Source: Prescottella sp. R16
GTDB taxonomy: Bacteria; Actinomycetota; Actinomycetes; Mycobacteriales; Mycobacteriaceae
DNA length: 64,000 bases
Reading direction: 5' to 3'
Assembly (NCBI RefSeq): GCF_030656875.1
Contig: NZ_CP130943.1
Span: forward strand, 3,968,001-4,032,000
In this document: piece by piece, positions 19,577 to 28,904 of the stretch
How the letters are laid out: the number at the start of each line of letters is the position of its first letter
Numbering within the stretch: position 1 is the first letter of the stretch
The notes under the pieces: generated by a model
Told to the model about the DNA's origin: nothing
Databases searched by the model: none
Seen by the model: only the letters and a program-made list of their open reading frames with translations
Position numbers and translations under genes: made by a program

Positions 19577-20860
19577 ATGGGAACAACATCCGCGGTCAAT
19601 GCTGTCCGCGAAGACCGGTACATGTCGGGGACCACCCTCGGCGGCGCCGTGTGGATCGGAATCATCGCGATCACGCCGGTTCATCGGCTCGTCATGACGT
19701 ACGGCAGCGCACTTCTCCCCTACTTCATCCTCACCGCGGTGCTGGCCTGCACCCTGCTCGGAAAGCTCCGGCGTCCACCCGGAGCCCGGGTCTGGCTGTT
19801 CGCACTGTGCATGATTCCGTTGGCCGCCGTCGTCTCCGGGGTGTCGTCCGCAGTGGTACCGAGCATGTACGTGGGAGTGAAACTCGCCGTGTTCGTCGGG
19901 TTGACCCCCTTCATTCTTCGGTACTACGCCACCGAGCGGGAATCCTTCACCCGCTGTGCGATCACCGGTTTCCTGGTGGTCCAGTCGGTCTCGGCACTGG
20001 TCGGGATCATGCAACTGACCGGTGCCTCCGTCGCGAGTCTGCGCGCCAACGCCGGCCGTGCGAACGGTCTGGCGGCCCACCCGAACGTTCTCGGGTTGAT
20101 GGCCGCCCTCGCGATCCTGATCGGTCTCTTCCTCGTCCATCGGACGTCGGGAGGCCGCCGATGGGCCTGCTGGGCCGTGGTCGCGATCAATACCGTCGCA
20201 CTGATCGGATCCGGAAGCCTCAGCTCGATGATCTCCCTCGCGGTGGGCGGCATCGTCCTCTTGGTCGCGATGCGAGTGACGGTCAAGAGTGCCGTCCGGG
20301 TGGCTGTCGGAATCGCCGTGTGCAGCAGTCTCGCGTTGACGCTGGGATACGACCCGACCGATGCGATCGAACCGGTCCAGGGTCGTGTCGATACCGTCCT
20401 CGGCGTGACCGACGACGGGGTCGCCTCGGTGTCGATCCGCCAGTCCACGTACGAGTTCGCGGCCGAGAGCATCCGTTCCGATCCGTTCACCGGGGTGGGG
20501 ATGGACTCGATGCACCAGGGAACGTTCAACGGCGTCACCGTCGTTCACAACTATCTTCTCCGGGCGTGGTACCAGGGCGGACTCCTGCTGTTCGTGGCGG
20601 TTGCCGCGATCTCGGTCCTGCTGATCGCGATGATCGTCCGATCGCTGGTGACGACCCGGGATCCGCTCCAGTCCGCGGTCGTGGCCGCAGTCGTCGCGTT
20701 CGGTATGACATCGGCGTTCTACGACCAGCAGCAGTACTGGATTCCGATTCTGCTCGCAGTCGCCGTCACCGGCCTGCCTTCCCAGCCGTCGCGGGAACCC
20801 GCCCGACCCGACAGGACGACGTCCGACCGGGTAGTCACCCAGAAAGAAGCACGCGTATGA
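19577..20860 (+). CDS. O-antigen ligase/polymerase-like (Wzy-type) membrane protein
   Basis: A 427-residue, strongly hydrophobic protein with roughly ten membrane segments between residues 15 and 410. A large extracytoplasmic loop (about residues 250-310) ends in DPFTGVGMDSMHQGTF. This loop fits the PF04932 family signature, where the GxGxxxxxH-type motif precedes the last helices. Family members polymerise or ligate lipid-linked sugar repeats on the outer face of the membrane. ATG 19577 is preceded by GGGGATC. The gene overlaps the following glycosyltransferase by ATGA. Placement beside a Wzx-like flippase supports a Wzx/Wzy pathway. It could instead be a ligase; sequence alone does not decide. 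Confidence 0.8.
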   Translation: MGTTSAVNAVREDRYMSGTTLGGAVWIGIIAITPVHRLVMTYGSALLPYFILTAVLACTLLGKLRRPPGARVWLFALCMIPLAAVVSGVSSAVVPSMYVGVKLAVFVGLTPFILRYYATERESFTRCAITGFLVVQSVSALVGIMQLTGASVASLRANAGRANGLAAHPNVLGLMAALAILIGLFLVHRTSGGRRWACWAVVAINTVALIGSGSLSSMISLAVGGIVLLVAMRVTVKSAVRVAVGIAVCSSLALTLGYDPTDAIEPVQGRVDTVLGVTDDGVASVSIRQSTYEFAAESIRSDPFTGVGMDSMHQGTFNGVTVVHNYLLRAWYQGGLLLFVAVAAISVLLIAMIVRSLVTTRDPLQSAVVAAVVAFGMTSAFYDQQQYWIPILLAVAVTGLPSQPSREPARPDRTTSDRVVTQKEARV

Positions 20861-21735
20861 ACCTCCGTGAAGAAGCTTCCGACCTGACCGTCGTGATCCC
20901 GGCATTTCGTGCCGAGCAGACGATCCGCAGGGCCGTCGAATCCGCGTTCGCTGCCGGTGCCGCCACGGTGATCGTCGTCGACGACGGATCGGACGACGCG
21001 ACCGGTGAGCGCGCCGAAGAGGCAGGCGCCCTGTGCATTCGGCAGGAGAATGCCGGCGCTGCCACGGCACGTGCGCGCGGTGCCGAACATGCGACGAGCA
21101 CGTACCTGTCGTTCCTGGACTCGGACGACGAACTCCTCCCCGATGCAGTCCGGAACTCCGTTCGCGTACTCGAGGAGGATCCGTCCCTCGCGGTGTCGGC
21201 CGGTACCGTGATCGGCATCGCCGAGGGCGGGGACGAGCGCCCCTTCCCCATCCGGTACAGCCCGGTGACGACGCAGTCGTTACTGGTCAACGGTTTCGGT
21301 CCGTGGCCGCCGTGTGCTGCTGTCGTGCGCCGCTCGGCGTACGTGTCGACCAAGACGATCGAACCTGCCGCGCTCGCGCCGCGATACGCGGAAGATTACG
21401 AGCTGCTCATCCGCCTGTCGATGGTCGGCGGTATCGCGGTGCGTGACGAGCCCAGCTGCCGGTACAGCCTCGCCGGCGGCAAGTCCGTCCGGTCGGCGAC
21501 GTCGGCGATCGAAGCGAAGGAAGACATCCGCCGGCACTACGCGGACCATCTCGGGCTCGACCTCGAGTACATGTCCGAGCGTCGTGTCCGGATGGCGGCG
21601 TCGGCGCGTCGAGCACGCGCCGAATGGGCGTCGGGCAACACCCTGTCGGCTGCGCTCAGGTTGGGCGAGTGGATGATTGCGGATCCCGTCTACGCGGGCC
21701 GCAAGCTCCTCACGAAGCCGTGGAATCGGAACTGA
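20857..21735 (+). CDS. Glycosyltransferase family 2
   Basis: A 292-residue cytosolic enzyme of the GT-A fold that transfers a sugar from a nucleotide donor. It shows the N-terminal strand LTVVIPAFRAEQTI, the nucleotide-binding VVDDGSDD (about residue 40) and the metal-binding DSDDE (about residue 88). The segment YAEDYELLIRL (about 180) supplies the ED acidic pair expected near the acceptor. The start overlaps the stop of the preceding gene (ATGA), implying translational coupling. Its last 26 bases overlap the convergent flippase gene. Donor and acceptor cannot be told. Confidence 0.88.
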   Translation: MNLREEASDLTVVIPAFRAEQTIRRAVESAFAAGAATVIVVDDGSDDATGERAEEAGALCIRQENAGAATARARGAEHATSTYLSFLDSDDELLPDAVRNSVRVLEEDPSLAVSAGTVIGIAEGGDERPFPIRYSPVTTQSLLVNGFGPWPPCAAVVRRSAYVSTKTIEPAALAPRYAEDYELLIRLSMVGGIAVRDEPSCRYSLAGGKSVRSATSAIEAKEDIRRHYADHLGLDLEYMSERRVRMAASARRARAEWASGNTLSAALRLGEWMIADPVYAGRKLLTKPWNRN

Positions 21736-23239
21736 CCGTCGCCGGCCGCCGCCGGGTCGACTTCCGGTCGAGGACCTTCCCGACTGCGTGACGTCCCAGG
21801 AGGAAGGTCTCGCGCGCGAACCGCGACGTGAACCACAACGCGCCGAAGTAGGCGGCCGTCACGGTCAGGCCGGCGCCGATCGCCGCGAGCGGATTCGGGA
21901 CGAACGACGACACCACGATCCCGAATATTCCCGGCGGAACCGCGAACACGGCAAGGCATTTCGTTCCCGAGACGAACAGCTCCCCCATGTCGATTCCCGT
22001 CACCCGGCCGCACCACCAGTACGAGAGCACCCAGTTGATGCCGTAGCCGACCGAATGGCCGACCGCCACACCGAGTGCGCCCCACGGGAGTCCGGCCAGC
22101 ATGGCGGCGACGATGAGGGGCTGGGACACGAGGTAGAAACGGAACTGCGCTGTCGTCTCGCCCTTCGCGAGGAACGCCCAGAACGTCACCTGGTTGAGCG
22201 CACGGAACGCGCCACCGATCGCGAGTGCCTGGAAAATGGGGATCATCGACGTCCACGGGTCGCCGAACACCAATGTCACGATCGGTCCGGCGAGCCCGAA
22301 CAGGATTCCGTACGTGATGCCGAGTACGACGCCGCCCATGAGCTGGCCGGTCCGCAGGTAGGACTGCAACCGTTCCCGCTGATCGGCAACCCGGGTCAGG
22401 ATCGGCACCGCGACCCGGGTCAACGGCGCCGCCACCTGGTTGATCGGCACCATCAGAAGCTGGTACGCACGGTTGTAGACACCCAGCTCCGCGGGCCCCC
22501 ACACGTAGCCCAACGACAGACTGTCGACGTTTCGGGTGAAGTAGGCGACGCCTTGCGTCCCGAAGAGCCCGAATCCGAAAGACAGCAGGTGCCGGACCGA
22601 ACCACCCCGCCCGGGAAGTCCGGGCAGCCACCCGCTCGCGAGTACCGCCAGGACCAGCCCGCACACCGCGGTGACCACCTGCTGGCACACCAGCGCCCAG
22701 TAGTTCGGTTCCACCAGGAGAACGAATCCGACCGCCGAGCCGAGCCCGATCACGACCGGGGCGGTGTCGACCAGCGCGAGTTTCCTGAAATCGAGGCGCC
22801 GATTCAATTCCGCCCGGAACTGGGTGGCGGCCCCGTTCACGACGAACACCACCGACGACCATCGGACGATGTCGGCGAGAGCGTCGTCGGAGAACACCGA
22901 CGCGACAACGGGAGCCAGCAGCCAGGTGACCACGCCGAGCAGGCACCCGAGACCGGTGTTGATCCAGAAGAGGTTGCTCTGCTGCCGGTGCGACAAGTGC
23001 TTTTCGCGGGCGGCCGCCGTGGACAGACCGAAGTCGCGGACGAGCTCACCGAACGCCACCAAGGACGTGACGATCGCGACCAGGCCGAAGTCGGTGGGGC
23101 TGAGGATTCGTGCCAGAACGATGGTTCCCGCGAACAACACGACGATCCGGATCAACTGTCCCACAACAGTGTACGAGGCACCTCGGGCTGCCACCGTCGA
23201 CAGCGAGCCCGTGGTGTCCGGGGAGCCGGTGGTCGTCAT
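21710..23239 (-). CDS. Wzx-like polysaccharide flippase (MOP superfamily)
   Basis: A 509-residue integral membrane protein with about 12-14 membrane segments. The N-terminus (ARILSPTDFGLVAIVTSLVA) matches the polysaccharide biosynthesis protein family PF13440/PF01943. Such proteins flip lipid-linked repeat units across the membrane. The GxxxxxRN...SLSLGYVWGP region (about residues 215-235) is typical of the WzxC/TuaB branch. This is the last gene of the minus-strand operon and overlaps the preceding gene by four bases (ATGA). Its end converges with the GT2 gene. The C-terminal 25 residues are basic and Ser/Thr-rich. Confidence 0.87.
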   Translation of the reverse strand: MTTTGSPDTTGSLSTVAARGASYTVVGQLIRIVVLFAGTIVLARILSPTDFGLVAIVTSLVAFGELVRDFGLSTAAAREKHLSHRQQSNLFWINTGLGCLLGVVTWLLAPVVASVFSDDALADIVRWSSVVFVVNGAATQFRAELNRRLDFRKLALVDTAPVVIGLGSAVGFVLLVEPNYWALVCQQVVTAVCGLVLAVLASGWLPGLPGRGGSVRHLLSFGFGLFGTQGVAYFTRNVDSLSLGYVWGPAELGVYNRAYQLLMVPINQVAAPLTRVAVPILTRVADQRERLQSYLRTGQLMGGVVLGITYGILFGLAGPIVTLVFGDPWTSMIPIFQALAIGGAFRALNQVTFWAFLAKGETTAQFRFYLVSQPLIVAAMLAGLPWGALGVAVGHSVGYGINWVLSYWWCGRVTGIDMGELFVSGTKCLAVFAVPPGIFGIVVSSFVPNPLAAIGAGLTVTAAYFGALWFTSRFARETFLLGRHAVGKVLDRKSTRRRPATVSSDSTAS

Positions 23240-24330
23240 CGCACACTGCCGGTGAGCGTTCTGCCCACTGCCGCCAATCGTGAGCGTGCGTCCTCGACCG
23301 CGCCCACCAGTTCCTGTCTCCTGCGCACCAGATCGTGCGCGCGGACCGTTTCGAGGCTCGACGGGTCACTGCCCTCGTACGTACCGGCCCAGTCCAGGCC
23401 GACGGCGTCGAAGTGCCGGCGAATCTTGCCCCCCGACGATTCGACCCAGCCGAGCGGCACGGCGCCTTCCGTCGCTGCGACGATGAGCCCGTGCAACCGG
23501 TCCCCGACCACTACCGCGCTCTGCGCGTAGATGCGTCTGACCTCGTGTTCCCGGGTCGCATGGTCGGTGTCGTCCCACGTCGAGACCACACCGCCGAGCT
23601 CGGTTGCCAGCCATTGCGCGGTCTCCGAGTCCCGACGGACCTGAACCACCACGATCGGCTCGAGATCGAGGGTCGCGGCCGTTGCCCGCACCCACTCGAT
23701 CCATTCCGGGTTAGGCCGGGCCCGATCGCCCCGTACGACCACCGCCAGGTACGTCCGGTCCTCGTGCGGAAGCCATTCCTGGGCTGCGCGTCCCAGCGCG
23801 AAAGCCCAATCGGGTTCCACGGCACAGTCCGTCGCGATCGCGATGTTCGATTCCGCGTCCCGGAAGTGCACGATGTCGCAGAGCTTCGCGACCAGTCGAT
23901 ACGGTACCGCGAGAGCGCGTGACACGCCCTTGCAGGGAACGCCGGCACCGACCCATACGGCGGTGCCGCCGAACAGTCGGCACCAGATCGTCAGGACCGC
24001 GAGTGTCGACATGCGTAACGCACCGCGTCTCGAGACGGGTACTTCACCGGCGTTGACCGCCAACAGGGTTCGAGATCCCACCGCTGACCGGAGGGCCGCG
24101 GCATACCAGTGCCGGTAACTCGTGAACACCCGGTCGGAGGTGTCCAGTCCGAGACCGGTCAGGAAATCGGCACTGGCGTTCCCCGTCCAGGCGTTGACGG
24201 TGCCGTGGGTGCGAAGCCGGTCGAGATATGCGCGGCGGAGCAGCGAGTCACCGATGTTCTCGTCCTGTCCGGTCGCCCAGACGAAGACCTGGCCGGTGTC
24301 CGCTCCCCGCCGGTCCGCACGACCCGTCAC
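23236..24330 (-). CDS. Polysaccharide pyruvyltransferase family protein
   Basis: A 364-residue protein of family PF04230, which transfers pyruvate from phosphoenolpyruvate to sugar hydroxyls, giving acidic ketals. Seen: N-terminal ATGQDENIGDSLLRRAYLDR and central AVVVRGDRARP. The C-terminal SAVVVGDRLHGLIVAATEG (about residues 275-295) includes the family's conserved RLHG segment. It overlaps both neighbours by four bases. It is one of two adjacent family members that differ clearly in sequence. Some PF04230 proteins have other transferase roles, so the exact reaction is inferred. Confidence 0.82.
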   Translation of the reverse strand: MTGRADRRGADTGQVFVWATGQDENIGDSLLRRAYLDRLRTHGTVNAWTGNASADFLTGLGLDTSDRVFTSYRHWYAAALRSAVGSRTLLAVNAGEVPVSRRGALRMSTLAVLTIWCRLFGGTAVWVGAGVPCKGVSRALAVPYRLVAKLCDIVHFRDAESNIAIATDCAVEPDWAFALGRAAQEWLPHEDRTYLAVVVRGDRARPNPEWIEWVRATAATLDLEPIVVVQVRRDSETAQWLATELGGVVSTWDDTDHATREHEVRRIYAQSAVVVGDRLHGLIVAATEGAVPLGWVESSGGKIRRHFDAVGLDWAGTYEGSDPSSLETVRAHDLVRRRQELVGAVEDARSRLAAVGRTLTGSVR

Positions 24331-25403
24331 CGCGCCGCCGTCTCGGAACGGGACCGGATACCACGGGTCGCGTCACGGAGGTCACCGACGAGTGCCGCGC
24401 GCGCGTCGTGTGCCGCCCCGAGTGCGGCACCGGCACGACGTCGATAGTCGACCTGCGCCGCCGGATCGTCGGCCAGTCTTCGGACCTGCCTGATGACCCG
24501 CTCCGGCTCGAACATGTTGACGTTGTGGACGTACTCGTCGAGCCCGAGATCTTCGAAGGCCCCGAACCCTTTCCGCTCGTACGCCAGGTGGACGACGTAG
24601 TGACCGGCCCGCAACGCCATGAGCGCGGCATGGAGCCGGACGGCCACCACGACCCTGGTCCGGTCGACCGGCTGCAACAGCTCGGCACGGGTGAGGATCC
24701 GGTCGGCACCGATCGACGCCATCGCGGCCCGGTCGTCGTTACCGGACGTCTCGCTCTGCACGTAACCGTCGAACGTCCCGAGCTGACGACACAGGTCGAC
24801 GACCAGCGGCGGTACCGTGCCCCGGATCGGGCGGACACTCACCACCGGCACGTCGGCCACCGGCAGGTCACGGAACTCGGTGTCCGCCGACAGGATCGCG
24901 AGATCCGGCACACGGTCGACACCGTATCGGCCGAATTCGTTCGCACTGCGGTCGTCACGCACACAGAACCGGTCGATCGAGCGCACACCTCGCCCGACCA
25001 GTCGATGCGCGAACGACCGGGCCGGACCCACACTTTGCGGAAGATAGACCGTCGGGGTCGAGGTGCGTGCTGCCGCGACGAGCTGCGGCCCGTGCACGAG
25101 CGCCATCTTCGCGGCCTCCTGCAGGTAACCGGCTCGCAGATAGCCGCCACCGACACCCACGACCAGGTCGAATCGATCGAGGGTGCTCAGCAGCCGGAGG
25201 TACTCCCGATCGTATCCGCGTCGGCTCGGCGCCGAATCGACCACGCGGATTCCGAGATGCCCGAACGTCTCCGGGTGCGATGCCGCAAGGGTGCAATCGA
25301 CGTCCGGCCCGAGTGCCTCACGCACGATCTCGATCGATTCCTCGACGAGGAGACCGTCTCCGGCATTCTCCGCGCTGTATCCGTGCAGCAACGCAACTTT
25401 CAC
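24327..25403 (-). CDS. Polysaccharide pyruvyltransferase family protein
   Basis: A 358-residue PF04230 member. GTG 25401-25403 is chosen because it overlaps the upstream stop (GTGA) and begins the conserved N-terminal strand VKVALLHGYSAENAGDGLL. A longer in-frame start at 25475 would intrude on the upstream gene. Other landmarks are GVGGGYLRAG (about residue 75), LPQSVGP (about 110) and CVRDDRS (about 135). Near the C-terminus come VVVAVRLHAALMAL and HLAYERKGFGAFEDLGL, features often seen in the WcaK/AmsJ-like branch. Together with the next gene it probably decorates two different sugars of the repeat unit. Confidence 0.82.
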   Translation of the reverse strand: MKVALLHGYSAENAGDGLLVEESIEIVREALGPDVDCTLAASHPETFGHLGIRVVDSAPSRRGYDREYLRLLSTLDRFDLVVGVGGGYLRAGYLQEAAKMALVHGPQLVAAARTSTPTVYLPQSVGPARSFAHRLVGRGVRSIDRFCVRDDRSANEFGRYGVDRVPDLAILSADTEFRDLPVADVPVVSVRPIRGTVPPLVVDLCRQLGTFDGYVQSETSGNDDRAAMASIGADRILTRAELLQPVDRTRVVVAVRLHAALMALRAGHYVVHLAYERKGFGAFEDLGLDEYVHNVNMFEPERVIRQVRRLADDPAAQVDYRRRAGAALGAAHDARAALVGDLRDATRGIRSRSETAAR

Positions 25404-26431
25404 TTGTCCATCACCGATCTGTAGACGGAAATGTGGTGCTCGATGCTCTTGTCCCACGAGAACGTCTCGGCCCACGCCCGACCCGATGCCGGGGCGCTCT
25501 CCAACCAGTCGTCGTCACCGACGGCCTCCCGGATCGCACGCGCGATCGAGTGGCGATCGATCTCGTCGGTGGTCCTCGCCGGCCCGGCGACTTCCCGGAG
25601 CGCGCCCCGGGTCGACGCGACGACCGGCGCTCCCGCGGCCATCGCCTCCAGAACCGGGAACCCGAATCCCTCGTACTTGCTCGGGAACAGGAAGGCCGTG
25701 CAGTGCTGCATCAGCGCGATCTTGTCGTTCTCCGACACGAATCCGAGGTAGTGGACGTTCGGTGCGGAGCGGATCGCTTCCATCGACTCGTCCGCGTCCC
25801 AGGCCGGCTTCCCCGCGATCAGCAACGGCATCCCGAGATCGGCGAGTTCACGGTCGGCCATCGCCTGCACCAGCTCGATCAGATTCTTCCGGGGCTCGAT
25901 GTTGCCGACGTAGAGCAGGAACTGCTCCGGGACACTGCCGCGGATCTCGTCGGAGAACTGCCGGGGTTCATCGAACTTCGCACTGTCGATCCCGTGCGGT
26001 ATCACCGTGATCGAGTCACGATCGACACCGAACACCTCTGCGACATCGTCTGCGCTCGATTCGGACACGGTGACGAGGGCATTCGTGTTCCGGATCGCAG
26101 CGGCCACCCGTCCCCGCCATACCTGTTCGGCACGTGGGGTACGCACACCGCCGACCCATTTGCTCGCCACCCCGTGGACGGTCACCACGGACGGTGCCCG
26201 GGTGGGGACCAGCGGGCCGGTATCGGCGACATAGTGGAGTACCTGGTCGGTCTGCGGCCGGCGCAGCGCCTGAGCGGTCTCCAATGCCAGTGTCCCGAAC
26301 GGATTTCCGACGAACTTCATCGATCCGACGTCCACACCGCGTTCCCGGAGGCCGGCGGCGAGTGTTCGCGCATAGGTCGTGTTTCCGCCGACGTGACGAT
26401 CGAGGATCCGTCCCGGCATCAGAACTCTCAT
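25400..26431 (-). CDS. Glycosyltransferase family 4
   Basis: A 343-residue GT-B fold retaining glycosyltransferase. The N-terminal domain has the acceptor loop GGNTTYARTLAAGLRERG. The C-terminal domain shows LLYVGNIEPRKNLIELVQAM (about residue 190), YLGFVSENDKIALMQ and the E-x7-E motif EGFGFPVLE (about residues 272-280) that binds the nucleotide sugar. It lies within the overlapping operon, with four-base overlaps on both sides. Donor specificity is unknown, although mannosyl or rhamnosyl transfer is common in this family. Confidence 0.88.
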   Translation of the reverse strand: MRVLMPGRILDRHVGGNTTYARTLAAGLRERGVDVGSMKFVGNPFGTLALETAQALRRPQTDQVLHYVADTGPLVPTRAPSVVTVHGVASKWVGGVRTPRAEQVWRGRVAAAIRNTNALVTVSESSADDVAEVFGVDRDSITVIPHGIDSAKFDEPRQFSDEIRGSVPEQFLLYVGNIEPRKNLIELVQAMADRELADLGMPLLIAGKPAWDADESMEAIRSAPNVHYLGFVSENDKIALMQHCTAFLFPSKYEGFGFPVLEAMAAGAPVVASTRGALREVAGPARTTDEIDRHSIARAIREAVGDDDWLESAPASGRAWAETFSWDKSIEHHISVYRSVMDK

Positions 26432-27489
26432 GCGGCCACCTCGGTCCGTCCGTCGTACAGGTACTCGAGCGCACGACGTTGTACGTCCGCCGAATGCACC
26501 GCCACGGATTCCACGGCACGACGTCGGACCTCGTCACGGAACCCGTGATCGCGTGAGAATCTGGTGACGGTCGCGGCCACGTCGACGGTGGTGGCACCGG
26601 CCGAGGCGAAGCCCAGTCCCCGGAGCGTGTCGATCTCGCGTACCAGCACCGGTGTGCCGAGTGCGGCCGCTTCGAGCAGCGTCATCGGCGCTCCTTCCCA
26701 GGACGCCGGATGGAAGTACAGGTCTGCCTGTGACATTCGCTCCATGACATCGGTGTTCGGGAGCCAGCCCGTCACCGTGACACCCGCGTCGACGAGTCGC
26801 CGTTTGAGCCCGGCGTCGCCGTCCCCGATCCACGTCCACTCGATCGACGGATCGGCCGCATGCTCCACGACCCGGGCCAGGAAGGCCGGATCCTTCTGCG
26901 CGGAGATACGTCCGACGGTGACGACCGTCGTCCGCCCGGCTTCCTCGCGCACGGTCGGCTCTCGGCGCGTCTCGGCGTCGGCAGCCACGTTCGGCAGATA
27001 GTGCACGCCCGCCCGCCCGGCGGTCAGCCGTACCGCCGACGCCACTTCGTGTGGGCTGATCGCCGCGATCACCTGACGTCGCCGACGACTCAGCAGGTAC
27101 TCGGCCCCCAGGTAACCCGCACGCATCACCGGATGGATGTCTTCCCGCAGAAAGGCGTACGAGTGCGGCGTGTACACGACCTTCACGTCGGGGAAGTCGA
27201 AGATCCGGAGTACGCCGGCGAAACTCGAATGCAGATGCACCACCCGCGGCCGGCGGTCACGGATCGCTCGCCGTGCCGCACGCACGAACGTCGGCATCGA
27301 CCCCTGTACCCGCACGACCTCGACGTCGGGAAGCTGCCCGACGTCGTGTGCATCGCGGGATCGCACGAACACCGCGTGCCGACAGTCCTGCGAGTTCTCG
27401 ATGTATCGGTTGATCGCGCTCTGGACCCCGCCCCCGTAGGCCTCGGACACGTGCAGAACGTCGAGACGTTCGTCTCCCGCGGCCGTCAT
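26428..27489 (-). CDS. Glycosyltransferase family 4
   Basis: A 353-residue GT-B fold enzyme. ATG 27487-27489 overlaps the upstream stop and starts just before VLHVSEAYGGGVQSAINRYI, the expected first strand and glycine-rich loop. The C-terminal half has VTVGRISAQKDPAFLARVV (about residue 205). Its donor-binding segment is SWEGAPMTLLEAAALGTPVL (about 285), an E-x7-E motif. A longer in-frame extension upstream lies inside the dehydrogenase gene and is not likely to be translated. It is cytosolic or loosely membrane-bound and acts on the lipid-linked repeat unit. Confidence 0.87.
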   Translation of the reverse strand: MTAAGDERLDVLHVSEAYGGGVQSAINRYIENSQDCRHAVFVRSRDAHDVGQLPDVEVVRVQGSMPTFVRAARRAIRDRRPRVVHLHSSFAGVLRIFDFPDVKVVYTPHSYAFLREDIHPVMRAGYLGAEYLLSRRRRQVIAAISPHEVASAVRLTAGRAGVHYLPNVAADAETRREPTVREEAGRTTVVTVGRISAQKDPAFLARVVEHAADPSIEWTWIGDGDAGLKRRLVDAGVTVTGWLPNTDVMERMSQADLYFHPASWEGAPMTLLEAAALGTPVLVREIDTLRGLGFASAGATTVDVAATVTRFSRDHGFRDEVRRRAVESVAVHSADVQRRALEYLYDGRTEVAA

Positions 27490-28811
27490 CGTCCCATCCC
27501 CCGGTACACCCAGCCTGCGTCCCGCCAGTCGCTCGGCCGCAGGCAGTTGCGGCCGTCGATGATGCTGCGGTTCCGGACGAGCGGGTTGATCCGCGAGGGA
27601 CGCAGCTCCCGGAATTCCTTCCACTCGGTGAGGACCAGGATCACGTCGGCGCCTTCGACGGCGTCGGCCACGCTGGTGGCGTAGCCGAGGGTGGGGAACA
27701 GTCGACGCGAGTTGTCCATGGCCTTGGGGTCGTACACGGTGACCGTGGCGCCCTGCAGCTGGATCTGGCCGGCGACGTTGAGGGCCGGCGAGTCTCGTAC
27801 ATCGTCCGATTCGGGCTTGAACGCGGCACCCAGGACCGCCACTCGGGTGCCGAGCAGTGTTCCGCCGCATGCTTCACGTGCCATCTCGACCATGCGGGTG
27901 CGTCGACGCATGTTGATCGCGTCCACCTCGCGGAGGAACGTCAAGGCCTGGTCGGCGCCGAGCTCACCCGCCCGCGCCATGAAGGCACGAATGTCCTTGG
28001 GCAGACATCCGCCACCGAAACCTACTCCCGCGTTGAGAAAGCGACGGCCGATCCGGGCGTCGTGCCCGATCGCATCGGCAAGGACGGTGACGTCCGCGCC
28101 GGCCGCCTCGCACACCTCCGACATCGCGTTGATGAACGAAATCTTGGTTGCCAGAAAAGCGTTGGCGGAGGTCTTGACCAACTCGGCTGTCGCCAGGTCC
28201 GTCACGAGGAACGGAATCTTCTCCTCGAGCAGCTGCGCATACACCTCACGGGCTGTTTCTTCGGCACGCCCCGGCCGCTCACGATCCACTCCGAGGACGA
28301 GCCGGTCCGGGTGCAGCGTGTCCTGGACCGCGAATCCTTCGCGGAGGAACTCGGGGTTCCACGCGACCTCGACGTCGTCGCCTGCCGGGGCGAGTGCCCG
28401 GGCCCGCGCACCGAGCCGCTCCGCGGTCCCGACCGGGACGGTCGACTTGCCGAGGATCACCGCGGGACGTGTCAGCAGCGGCGCGAGCCTGTCGATCACG
28501 GCATCGACGTACGTCAGGTCGGCACCGAAATCGCCCTTCTTCTGGGGTGTTCCGACACCGATGAAGTGGATGTCCGCGAAGTCCGCCGCCTCCTGGTAGG
28601 ACGAGGTGAAGCGGAGGCGTCCTGCCGCGATGTTGCGCTGGAGGACCTCGTCCAGGCCCGGCTCGTAGAAGGGAACCTCGCCGGCCTCCAGCTTGGCCAG
28701 TTTCGACTCGTCGATGTCGACACCGAGGACCTGGTGACCCAGTTCTGCCATGCAGGCGGCATGTGTCGCGCCCAGGTAACCGGTGCCGAACACCACGACG
28801 GATGTACCCAT
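27486..28811 (-). CDS. ugd: UDP-glucose 6-dehydrogenase family
   Basis: A 441-residue NAD-dependent enzyme oxidising a UDP-sugar C6 alcohol to the carboxylate, usually UDP-glucose to UDP-glucuronate. The N-terminal Rossmann motif is GTGYLGATHAACMAELGH. The catalytic cysteine lies in GFGGGCLPKD (about residue 265). The C-terminal NAD/UDP-binding half contains AFKPESDDVRDSPAL. Start ATG 28809-28811 is placed directly before the first strand; an upstream in-frame start at 28850 adds an unrelated basic tail. It is the second gene of the operon, 93 bases after the priming transferase. The related UDP-ManNAc dehydrogenase activity cannot be excluded. Confidence 0.88.
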   Translation of the reverse strand: MGTSVVVFGTGYLGATHAACMAELGHQVLGVDIDESKLAKLEAGEVPFYEPGLDEVLQRNIAAGRLRFTSSYQEAADFADIHFIGVGTPQKKGDFGADLTYVDAVIDRLAPLLTRPAVILGKSTVPVGTAERLGARARALAPAGDDVEVAWNPEFLREGFAVQDTLHPDRLVLGVDRERPGRAEETAREVYAQLLEEKIPFLVTDLATAELVKTSANAFLATKISFINAMSEVCEAAGADVTVLADAIGHDARIGRRFLNAGVGFGGGCLPKDIRAFMARAGELGADQALTFLREVDAINMRRRTRMVEMAREACGGTLLGTRVAVLGAAFKPESDDVRDSPALNVAGQIQLQGATVTVYDPKAMDNSRRLFPTLGYATSVADAVEGADVILVLTEWKEFRELRPSRINPLVRNRSIIDGRNCLRPSDWRDAGWVYRGMGR

Positions 28812-28904
28812 TGTCTGCCTCAACTTCGAATTTCGGGGTCGACGAACCACCGCCCTGCCTGGTCGGTGTACGTCGGGTGAACAGGGGTGGGACGATCGAT
28901 CGGG

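Noticed and set aside
25404..25475. Upstream start of the pyruvyltransferase-like gene at 25475
   Set aside because: It would overlap the preceding glycosyltransferase by 76 bases and add a tail unlike the family. GTG 25403 gives the usual four-base overlap.
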